Assembly (NCBI GenBank): GCA_013397695.1
Contig: VYZI01000040.1
Span: 62,001 to 126,000 of the forward strand
DNA: 64,000 nucleotides
Direction of reading: 5' to 3'
From: Centropus unirufus
Lineage: Eukaryota; Chordata; Aves; Cuculiformes; Centropidae
Shown here one piece after another: positions 39,001-49,790 of this stretch. The notes below the pieces were generated by a model that had not been told where the DNA came from, searched no databases, and worked only from the letters and a program-made list of their open reading frames with translations. A program made the position numbers and the translations under genes. How positions within the stretch are numbered: the first letter of the stretch is position 1; each line of letters starts with the position of its first letter.

Positions 39001-42000
39001 GCTGCTCAATGCCTTTAGGACTGTGATCTGAGAGTAGATGGGAGCCAGGTTTGCTTGTCTTCTGTTTCTGACTCTAATATTTACTTACAGTGGAATACAC
39101 AGGCAAGTTGGTCTGGTTCTGTCTGCAGTGCACTCTGCAGCATAGTACAGAAGTCCCCAAACACAGCTGGGTAGTAGTTGTCACAGCGGTATGGAGCGCT
39201 AGTTTACCCTGCAGAGAGCAATGAATGCATCATGGATGGTTTTCATCAACCCATTTTCAAACATTGCAATCATGTAGAATCTCTGAATTAGTACAGAGTA
39301 ATGACAACATGGTTATTAACAGCAGTACTAGACAAAAGGGTACAGTATAACTATACACTTGTTCATTTGATGTGTTTTGACATCTCAGACTTCCATAAAA
39401 CTCATCTGAGGCAAGTAACAAGTTTGCTGATCTGGACTTGTTTATTGGTACATAGATTAGAACTTGTTTTTTATGTAAAATGGGAAGAAAGCTTTTGAAA
39501 AAGAAATATAATCATACCAAAGCTTTCAACAATAAAATACAAGCAAGCAGAAAGAGTTGTTCTTTTGAGACTAGATAAATGTTTTGTTATATTCTATACA
39601 GAGTGTTGCGATCTCTCAAATGCAAACAAATATTAACTATGTACATTAGAACAAAGAAAGCATATCCGGCTAATTAAATAAAAAGGAACATTTATATTAA
39701 ATAGCTAATGTATGGCTTAGTTAGAAATCGCAAGCTATATATTAGGATACCAGAGCATCAAATACCTTTAGAAATATTAACAAAGTTAGTAAGTGGTTTT
39801 GAACTTACTTTTCATTTCACTATATGTGTATTTTTTGCCTCAACTATATTGAGTCATTTACCCAAGATACTTAGGAAAAAACTGCACAATATTTGACCAA
39901 AGACATTTTAGTGTGGTATTTTGTTGAATGGCTGGGGAAAAGTTGTTAAATGGATAACAAAATGATCTTTTCCAAGTATTCTCCTAGATCACGACAGCCA
40001 TGACTTGGGAAATTCATAGTTCAGCCTTTCTATTTTATAACTCCCAGTGCACGGCATCGTTATGGATTTGTCCACTCACTTCTTAATACTTGTGCCATAC
40101 CTGGTAAAAAGTAATGTCATAGCTCAGCTAAACTGCTTTTAGCTTATTCTCAAACTGTTATCTTCTAGTTGACTTGATGTATGCTGTTTATTGCACTGGG
40201 AGAGACGATGCTGTTCTTATATATTTTCACTCTTCAAGCAACTTCTGCTTTCATAAAGTTTCTTCATCTTGAAGAATCCTAGTCTGCCTCACCAGTGGTA
40301 TAACCTTACACCTCTAACTGCCCTTGCTTTCTTTCTCTCTATCTTTTCAAGTTTTTCCACATCCTGAGACAGAGAAATCATAAATGCAACCAGAATTAAT
40401 TTAAGTATATAAAATCAAGTAATTTACATAGTTTAAGAACACAATCAATATAGTTAGGAAGCATCTTACCTGACATCTTATGTTTACTCTTTATTCCTTA
40501 TCTTGTGTTAATGGAAAGAAAAACAAATTTTATAAGCTTAATAATAATATTAATATTAACCATCATACAATCTTGTTGTTTTTAATAATTGTTAATTTTT
40601 CATGTGACTGTTTAGAAATGGGCCTTTTACCTATTCTTATTTCTGTTCTATAAGCAATAAGAGAACTTAGTATTGTAATTTTAGCAGTGTGCACAATAAT
40701 CTACAACAAATCAGTGAGGCTAGGGTGTTCATCCCTTGTGAAAAGAAGTCCTCCAGATTTCTAAAATTCAAAACATGCTTAGTGGGTGGGGATAGGATGG
40801 ATCTTCTTCCATGAGAATACTGACATTTGTGTTTCAATAACAAGCATTTATTCTGTAAATTGGATATTATTTAATTTTTAGTTCTGTGCAACATTTAATA
40901 CTAGCTGCATATTCAGAGAACTCATATCATCCACACCCAAAAGTGCAGTTTCTGTCCAGCTCCTTCTCTAGGTTCCGCTTATTAACTCTGATGTGTAAAA
41001 TGTTGACTGGAACAACAAAATGATTTGAAGCAGGGTAATACTCCTAAATTTAGTAGTACTATCAGGTCAATCATATTATTTCTTGATTGAATGTGAAAGA
41101 TGGCATCTCAATAAACACTCTAAAAAACTTGGTTATTTCTTAAAGGAATGCACGTATCAAGTCCTTCTCCAGGAGGCTCCCAATGGGATTAAGGTAACCA
41201 AATCAAGACATGTATTCTGAGCTGATGACTCCAGGCTCCCACAGCTGATGAAGGGGATACAGAGAAATACACTGTGGCTGTTCAGGTTTTCAAAGAGAAA
41301 TTAATGACCTTTTTTTTTTTTCACTATATATCTTTATGACTGATTTAACAGTGGAAGAACATATATCCATTGAGCAGGGTAGAAAAATAAGAAAAATAAT
41401 AACAACTATATTCTTAATAGTTTTCCGAGTTATTTCTTTACTTGAAAACAGGTTTTAGCATTATTTTATTCTTTCTATTACTTCTTTCATTTGCTTCACT
41501 GCTATCAGTATAAAAGCAACAGTAGACTATGATTCCCTGTACATTAACAAAATTATCAAGCAATTGATTCATTTTTATGAAAATGTACTTTTCTAATATT
41601 CATTTCTCTAGAAATCATTTGAACTGTTTAGGGTACTAACTGTTCCTGAAAAAAAAGAGGGAAGAGACTGATTTTAGTACCTTGTTTAAAGATATGTTAC
41701 TGGCACAATTAACATATTACTGTTTAAAGGCCTTGCTAATCAGTGCTCCAGAACATTTCTGTGCATCTTAGTAGTTGTCTTACGTTCCAGAAATATCTTC
41801 TTCAACATAGTACATGGAATTCCAATGAGTTTACACTTCCTGATTAATGTGATATTTTGTCAAGTTGTTGACTCTGTAACATTAACTTTTTAACCTTAAT
41901 TGGGTAAAGTATTTCTCTGTAGCAAGGATAATCAAAGGCAAAATCAATCTTGCTTTTTATGAAGCAAATTATTCACTGTGCATTTGGTATTTTGCGTTAT

Positions 42001-43738
42001 TTAGAGGATACTTGTTTTTCCACAGCTAATTGATTCAATAAATGGTCTTTTAGAAGCCTGAGAAGGATAAAGAACTTGAAAGTAGGGATTTATATCATGC
42101 ACATCTAAACTGTTGTGGATCAATTCAAAGCTTTCTTTTTCTATAACTATTTACTAGTGTTACCTCTCTTGAAGCAATTAGTTTAATTTGATGATGTCAT
42201 ATGAGTATCCCAGTGCCATTGATTGTTTAAATGTTATAATTTTTTCTTCTGTGTGACTTTAGCAGGAGGTACAATGCCCCATATGAAAGACTGAAAAATC
42301 TCTTGAATTCAGTGTTGCAGGTGGATGCTTTAGTTGAACAGACACACCAGAAAGAAAGAGCAGAACAACTTTGGAATGCCTGCATGTGAACATTGGATAT
42401 AAGAGAATGTGGTCCTGCTTGGTCTTCTATAGTCCTGATTTTAGCCACTGTCTTAGCTCTGTGAAATATATATCATATAATGCTGGCCTTGTGTTAACCT
42501 CCTATGCCTAATACCTTACCTAATACCATGAAACCTTATGAGATACCAGCCACGTGTGTGTTCACAAAATGAAAGGATATTTCTTATGTTCACTTTCAAT
42601 GGCTGGAAGCCTGTCAGAGTTAAACATTTTCTTCATTTTTGGAGATTTATTGGTTTCCTTATTTTTTCTGCCTGAAGTACAGACCTGAAATCTTCACGTT
42701 TGAACTTAAAATGAAACATGCAGTTAAAATGCTAATCTTTATGCTGAAAGCAACAAGGGAAGGTATTCTAGGGAGTAAGTGTGGTAATTAGTAAGACAGT
42801 AATTATGAGAAAATTATCAGGTTTTCCTGCTTCTGTAGGAAATCATTAACAAGTTGCAACCACATAAAGAAATGAATGTCAGGATAAGCCACCCTATGAC
42901 CATATGACTTATGCTTTGAAAGACTTAGATCAGATGCTCTTACCATGTGTTGGCTACAATACAATTGCAGGGTGGAATAGACAGCTGAGGAAGTTCTGTT
43001 CCCCTGCCTCGTAAGAGAAGAAGAAAATTCATTACAAAATGTAAAACTCTGATTTAACTCAACAAGTTTATTATTCCGCTTGTTATAGTGACATTATTGA
43101 AACTGGTTTTGATCTCCATGTAGATAAATCAATAGATATGTAAAGTAAAACCCTTTGGTCCTAAGAGGCTATATGGGTGATTTTAATATATGCCAAATAG
43201 TATGGAGAAAAATTCATGCTACTGCAGTAAAGTTTTCATGAACTTAATAGACCTAACAGACTTTAGTTGTTTCCAAAAGTTTTTGTACCAAAAATGCAAT
43301 TATAAAAGGTGCTAGGGAAATATTTTGGAAAAGTTAGTCTTTAAAAATATTATTTTAATGATAAAACCAAAAGTTTTTTTCCAGATAGTTTTTGAGAAGA
43401 AAAAAAAACCAGGGAACAATTCACCCTGGAAAATATGCTCACTACAAGAGGAAGAACGCTGTCTGCCTTCTTATATTCTTTACAGATTTTAGTTACCTAA
43501 TTAAAATCCAGACTGTTGTGCAATCTGGACTTCAAACTCAAGAAATCATCTCTGTCTCTGAGGGGAGGGTTGGCCCACTGATGCCACGCCTCTGATGTTG
43601 ACAGAATGAGGCCTAAGAAAGGAGGGGGGACAGGGTACTCCTCTCTAGGGATAGGCCAGCAGTAACGTTATCCTCTGTGTGAATGGTAGGAACTCGAATC
43701 CCGGGCTTCTTGGACCCCACTGCATGATTTCATCTCCA

Positions 43739-44020
43739 CTAGAATCATGGTATCATTAAGGTTTGAAATGACGTCTAAGATCGTTCAGGCCAACCATCAG
43801 GCCAATACCACCGTGCCTACTAAAACTTGTCCCAGAGTGCCACATCTTCACATCTTTTGTACACCAGCACAGATAGTGACTCTACCATTTCCCTGGGCAT
43901 CGTATTCCAACGCTTGGCCACTCTTTCAGTAGAGAAATTTTTTAGCATCCAGGCTAAACCTCCCCTGGTGCAACTTGAGGTAACCTCCTGTCATCCTGTC
44001 TCTTGTAACTTGAGAGGCAC
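43739..44020 (-). mobile_element. CR1 LINE, 3'-end fragment
   Basis: The plus strand gives the reversed CR1 3' end: AGAATCATGGTATCATTAAG, then TCTAAGATCGTTCAGGCCAA, CCAATACCACCGTGCCTAC and CTTGTCCCAGAGTGCCACAT. Further on come CTCTTTCAGTAGAGAAATTT, CTAAACCTCCCCTGGTGCAA and CATCCTGTCTCTTGTAACTT. The match is nearly continuous for 280 bp, making it the best-preserved CR1 3' end here. Similarity stops after GAGAGGCAC. The 106-codon plus-strand frame starting at 43827 is antisense repeat sequence and not a gene. Confidence 0.94.
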
Positions 44021-44652
44021 TTTGCATTCAGTAGGGATCACTAGAAAACTAACCAAGTGGTTTAAACACCCACATCTGTCTCCAAGGGAAGGTCTCTTCC
44101 TGTATCCTCCACATATATCCCTTCACATATTCATTGCTACTGCATAGGAGAATGCCATAGTGATAGTAACAAAAATGGGAACTTTTGCTAATAATACATT
44201 TGCTATTTCAGCAGCTAACAGACTTCTGGACAACATTCAGGTGCTTGCTGTGGCTCAGAACATACAACTCCAAGGATTCTCTAACTTTCTGAATATGATC
44301 TGTAAGTAATGATAAATAGCATTATGCAAATCAGACACTGTACTTGAGTGCTATAAAACATGCCTTTTCTATAAAGGGCACCTTTGAAAGGAAAGAAAAA
44401 TAAAAGCTCAAGGTACTGTACCTCTCTGGTGGCTTTCTATGATATTCATATACGCATATTTATTCTTAATGAAGAAGCTTTGTGCCAACCTCCCATTATT
44501 AACACTCTCGGAGCTTGCCATCTTAGAAATGCATGGGTAGGCAGGAGGCTGTTCTGCCCCAAAGGCCAGCCCAAACCATGAGGTGAGCGCAACTGCTGCC
44601 AGGTGGGAAGGCTCCTGTTGGCTCTACAGACAAATCTGTCACTGAACATCTT

Positions 44653-44677
44653 CAAAGCCCTGAACATCAGGGCTTTG
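44653..44677. repeat. Perfect 11-bp inverted repeat, 3-nt loop
   Basis: The arms CAAAGCCCTGA (44653-44663) and TCAGGGCTTTG (44667-44677) flank the loop ACA. The stem is GC-rich for this window. No T-run follows, so it is not a likely polymerase III transcript. Confidence 0.95.
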
Positions 44678-46069
44678 CCTACTGCTCCATGAAACACAGG
44701 GCAGTGCTGGACTTATGATAAGGGGCTTAAGTAATTTTTGTAGTGTAGGCCAACATAGGCCCCAGTTAACTAAGTATGTACCTAACTTCTGAGGTTTTTA
44801 CTTTTCACGACTACGTTAATCCTTAACTCCTAAAAAGCACGTGCTTCACTATACATTGACACAACTTTCAATATCTGGTCCTATTGCCCTCAAAGGTGTG
44901 GAGATACACAAATTACATTTAGAGATGTTCCCCCTAAATGACTTCCTCGGTACCATACTGAAAGCATGTGAAGAACAGATAAAGCTCTCTCTCTGTGAAA
45001 TGATAACCAGATCCACGGATGTGAATCAGGAGTTGTGGTTCAAGACACATATTTCTTCAATTCAAATGCATTGCACAGTCTTTTCAAACTGCTGCTGAGG
45101 TAATCCTTTTCTCTCCCTCAGCAGAAAAGTTGAAAGCTCTTCTAATTGCAAGCGACCTTGAAAGACTCTCCCTAGATAAAGAAGGGACAAATGAAAATGC
45201 AGCTTTCATGGCATTTTCTTATTACTTCCCTTGTGCCCAGGATTAAAGTATTTTCATTTATTTATGGAATTTTGTATTTTTTTACACCAAAGAAGAATAA
45301 TAATAGCCTCTCTAATTTTTTTTAATTTTCTTTTAGAAAAAAAAATGAAGAAAAACAACTAATTTGAGACTGAGGAGTCAGTTTATAAAGGATGGGGACT
45401 TGTCATTGAAATGTATTTTAGCAGAAATCTGAAAATTGTCTGCTTTGCTCTATCTCTTCCTCTTCTTAAGATCACTTAAGAGTTCATATTTTTTTCCTTT
45501 CTTTTTATTTCTGTCTGGAGTTATTATAGATTGAAGATGCAAATTATGGAGGCCCAAAATTGCCATTATCAAGCTCTAAGTTACACATTATGATGAATCT
45601 TTAATGCTCTCTTGTTTTTAATACTTCGTTTGTTACATGTCTGCTTCAGGTTTGACTTGAAACTTTTTTACATGCTTAGCAAAAAATAGTACAATCACTT
45701 CAGAGGCTGGGTGGCAGAAGTGTTCAGTGGTTTGTCAGTTAATGTAGGTAAAATCCTTTTCCTGAGAAACACTGGACTCATGGAGTACAGGGTTACCGAA
45801 CAATGCTGGAAACCTGTATGAGATTTTTTTTTATGAGAATCCTCTATTTGGATGAGTTATGAGCTCCAGAAAATAGCCACTTACAAATACTCAACAGAAA
45901 AATGCTGTAAAATATTCTAGTTATTTCTATGTGTGATAAATTGCTCCTCTCAGGGGATGCCACAGTAAGTGTGAGCCCCTCACAGGAAGCTGTAAAATAT
46001 CCATCTGCTCAGGGTGGCTATATCTAATCTCAGGATAAGTACCAAAGGTGAAAACATGATTTTGACCAC

Positions 46070-46093
46070 TTTTTTTTTTTTTTTTTTTTTTTT
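46070..46093. repeat. (T)24 homopolymer flanked by ACCAC direct repeats
   Basis: Twenty-four T follow ACCAC (46065-46069) and are followed directly by another ACCAC (46094-46098). This is the longest homopolymer I see in the window. Confidence 0.95.
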
Positions 46094-48929
46094 ACCACTC
46101 TGTTGTGGAGACTGAGGGGAGAGAAATAACAAGAGGTGTCTGGTGCTTTCCCAGCAACCATCATGGCTAATCACATCTAGGTAGACCAGTTTTCCTCATA
46201 TTTTCTGCTCATGATCCCACTGTAGCTTTATATTCACTGTGCTTTTAGGTTTGCAATACAATTTAAGGCTGCTATCTCTAATCTGGCAACCGATTTGTTT
46301 TGGTTTTTTTCCCTGATTTTATACATATCTTTTAAAGTGGAAAACCAATAACATGTCTGATAAACTGAACCCTATATGCTACATGCTCTTTCTTTTTACA
46401 GGTGCTTTTATATACTTTTCCTAGGTTTCACTGGACTGACTGACTGCTGCCACCTTTCCTATACTCCATTGTTGTACAATAGTCTGGGACAGCTTTGTGT
46501 TTATGAAGATGGCCTGGCTCTTGATACCACATATTTCTTATAAAAAAACTTTGATACTATTGATCCATGCACACAGATGCTGCAGAATCTCTGGGTCTCC
46601 TACTTGCTGCAATCAGTGATCCTCTCTTCAAAGTCCAAAATTGTTTAATAGGGAAAAATTCTGGAAAAGTATCTTAATAATGAATATTCTATTAGATGTT
46701 GTGATGTTTGTCCTATTCATGTATAGTATAAGCTCTTTTATTCAGAAATAAACTCCTACAATATATGGTTATGTGCCACTGACTGTAATGGGTCTTGTTT
46801 GTGCTCAGGACATCCAGATGCTATGGTAATATAATTTACTGATAATTGCTTTTAATTAACTTAATTTTTTTCGAGAACTAAGTGCAGATGCTGCACGATT
46901 GCAAGTAGATGTATCCAGTATTGTCCACGGTAAACTATGACATTTTAATATTTTACCTGTTTGGAAAAAAAATGGTATGTTGTGATGTTACAGTTCAGAA
47001 GTCAACTATCTAATGGAGCAAAACCAAAGACTGCTGTTTTCAGTGACAAACAATGGCTTTCAGCATGCAACTGCATGTAATGGGAAAGAAACATAGCATT
47101 TACTATTAAAAGTCTACTTTGGCTGAAAAAGTGTGAACTACAAATTGCTTTAACCATTTGCCAGAAAGTGAAACTGCAAACAAAAGATTCTCAGGTGACA
47201 GAGAATGCTTGAGCCTCGCAGCATGGTGTAAAGAATTTGATTTGTTGTGGTTAAAACACTAGTCAACAGAAAGAGTACAAACATAGAGTACACCTTGAGG
47301 TAAATAAAAAAAAAATCTTTAGCTCTCAGAATAAAATTAACAACTTCTCCCAGGCCAACTCTTAGCTCAGCTCTGCTTCTCTCTTGCCGAAGTTCATAGC
47401 TGAAAGCAAAAACTCTTTGCTGGGGATTTTGTATTCTGAATTTTGATATAAGAGCAGGTCAGAGGTGATGCCTCTTGTTAATTTAGGGGAACTAATAGCA
47501 ATGTCTGGAGGTAAGACTGCTTAATTGATTGTTACTGGTTTCAAATTATTTTTTAAACTGAAAGTCCAGGGTGAGGTTTTGCATGTTGTGCTTGCTTGCT
47601 TCAAGATGAACTTGCTTGGAGAGCCACATTAAGAGATTTAGAGAATGATCTAGAAATTCTTCAGAATGAGCTGCTGAAAACTTGCTGTCTTTACATTTTC
47701 TTAAATTGTTTGTTAAAATAAATTCCTAGAATACTCCCAAATCCTGCACTATTTGTGTAGTAATGGTGCCTTTTCTAAGGCGGTATTGTATAATGTGATG
47801 AGTTCACACAGTTTCAAGCAGCACTTTTTAAACTTTGGTGGCTAAATCCTCAGCTGATGCCCCCCACCATGCTAGGTCTGCTCCAGGGGATTGCATTCAG
47901 GGTCTTCCTGTTGTTCAACCTCCTCAGAGAGGAATGATTTCAGCTGCAGGTCTTTTTGTAAGTCCTGTAGCACGTACAGCAGGCCATAGTACATGTCTCA
48001 GAACCCGAGATAAACTCAAAAGGCATTAGATACTTTATTTAGGCAACTGCATTTTACTTTTGAGATCACATAGCCTCTTAAAACTTCTCTTATATGTAAA
48101 AGAATGTATGTGAGATATTTAGAAATGAGGTGCAGAGCAGCACAAAAAACCTTCAAAAACAAAAGCAACTAAAATATACAGGTCATGTTTAGCAAGATCA
48201 CTTATATTTGGAACTAAACAAAACAAGCCAGTAGAGTAAGAAATCTCAAGCATTGAAACAAAGAGACTTTTAAAATTGTTGGCTTTTTTCAAATGTGATT
48301 GATTCTCTGTTGTTTAACCTAAGGAAAAGAATTTTTCCTTCATTTTGATTTAAAAGATTAAACCATCAATTTTAAATATTTTAGTTGCAGTGTTTTCTAA
48401 AAATGCTTATTCTGTTATTTTTCTCTACATAGTCAATGCAACAGGACTTCTTTCCAGGCAAATTGATACATTCTAAGCAGACCTAATTTTGCCAAAAAAG
48501 CTAACAAACTACCAAACCCAGGAAGAAGTTAAAAAAAAACCAAACAGCTTATTCATATTTAAAATAAAGTGAAATTTTTAAAATAAGACATATATACTTT
48601 TAATCTAAGCTGTGTAAATGATGAAGGCTTAAATTCAAACTTTAGTAAAGATTAAACCTTACCGAAAAATCTTAGGTTTTATGGATTTTCATATGAAAGT
48701 AATATATTCAAAATGTCTCTTATTTGATGTTTACTGACTATGCCTTATTACTTCTGGGAATCAATAGAATCCACTAAAATTTTAAGACAAATTAAACAAG
48801 GCAATAGATCTTCATTTCAGTTTTTATCCTGTAGGCATTTTAGAACTCCCCTCTAATGTTTCTTGCATTTGAAATCATATTTCTTAATATTTTTTTTCTG
48901 ATCCTGGATTTTATAAAATCTGTTCACAT

Positions 48930-49010
48930 CTTTGTTAAAATGTTCTTCTCAAAATCAGGCATAATATTTCAGCTGCTGAGTAGAGCTGTATAATTATACC
49001 CTAAGTCTTC
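48930..49010 (-). mobile_element. Possible very old CR1/L3-like fragment
   Basis: Blocks such as TTCTCAAAATCAGGCATAAT, ATTTCAGCTG and TGAGTAGAGCTGTATAATTA resemble the reversed 3' region of old amniote CR1 copies, in the order expected but with a gap. The resemblance is weak, and a chance match is possible. Confidence 0.25.
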
Positions 49011-49249
49011 TTTTTCTGGGAGTGAGTAATTTCTTTTTTTGAAACCATGTTATGCTGTTCATCCCCAAACCTTTTGTTGCTTTAATGATTCTTGACTAAA
49101 TACTCATTATCTGAGCAGTAAGAAAGATATCCATGTCTCTGTCGTCTTGGGTATTTCTGCAAAGAACAGTTGCACAACAAATATTTACATGGGTAAAATG
49201 GCCGCAGCATTGGCTTTGAAAGGATCTCCTCTAGATATAGCCTCCAAAT

Positions 49250-49790
49250 CAACCTGATTTGCCTTGCAATGACACCAGCAATGAGATAACTCCTTTTGTC
49301 ATGCCTGGCCCATAGAGGTTTTCACAGGGCTGGCAAGGTTCTCCACGTGGCCTGTTTCTTAGGAGTAAAAAGTAGGACACTATCAAATTCTCAGACATGA
49401 CTGTGTTGGTGGGGGAAGGTGTAACAGGACAATATGTTTCTAAACAAGGCTCTGGAGGTGCCTCCATACTTGCTGTCCTCAAATTCTGTGGGGCCGCAAC
49501 CACTGCAGTTGGTGGGGCCTCTGCTTGTTTCCTTTTCTTGAGGGATCTCACCTTGCAGCTCCCTATGCCTGTCCAGGGTTATACTGTTATAGTTACCTGC
49601 TCCCAGGCTAACTCTGCATCTGGAATTTTTGGATGCTTATCCAAAAAGGTGTTTACAGTTCATCATGAAACTCTCTGGAAGAGGGCTGAGTGTGCTCGGT
49701 TGTGTGCGCTGGGTGGTGTTTTGCCCTGGGGGAGAGTAGCTGTCAGCAAAGACCACTGTATTGTTAGCGGTAATATCCAGAATACCTGAA
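49250..49790. other. GC-richer block with overlapping open frames, origin unknown
   Basis: Three sampled 60-base lines have about 53-63% G+C, against roughly a third in typical neighbours. The plus strand has an ATG-started frame of 130 codons (49397-49789), the longest in the window. The minus strand has a GTG-started frame of 100 codons (49249-49551), rich in Pro, Ala and Glu near its start and preceded by a Lys/Arg patch. I recognise no family in either. High G+C lowers stop-codon frequency, so both may be chance. A decayed processed pseudogene or retroviral gag-like piece on the minus strand is possible but not shown. Confidence 0.35.

Larger units (their letters stand above)
24083..43738. 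other. Long repeat-poor non-coding stretch (19.6 kb)
   Basis: I recognise no CR1, LTR or other interspersed repeat in this interval, and no gene. It holds only simple-sequence tracts (listed separately), one strong palindrome, and open frames of up to about 117 codons that look like chance. The segment just before 43738, from about 43560, is GC-richer and unrecognised. A motif-rich stretch at 37050-37250 and an octamer cluster near 38225-38250 are discussed in the findings. Confidence 0.55.
44021..48929. other. Unique AT-rich non-coding DNA
   Basis: No gene is seen. A GC-richer patch at about 44500-44710 carries a perfect 11-bp hairpin, and another at about 47838-48010 has no recognised content. 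A (T)24 tract lies at 46070-46093. Confidence 0.6.

Noticed and set aside
43645..43707. tRNA-like signal: TCGAATCCCGG resembling a B box with a weak A box upstream
   Set aside because: The flanking bases do not form a T-arm stem or an acceptor stem, and the A-to-B spacing is too short.
43827..44147. 106-codon frame as a gene
   Set aside because: It is antisense CR1 3'-end sequence.
49397..49789. 130-codon plus-strand frame as a protein-coding gene
   Set aside because: It overlaps an equally plausible minus-strand frame, lies in GC-rich DNA where long frames arise by chance, and shows no family resemblance. Kept only as part of the GC-block observation.
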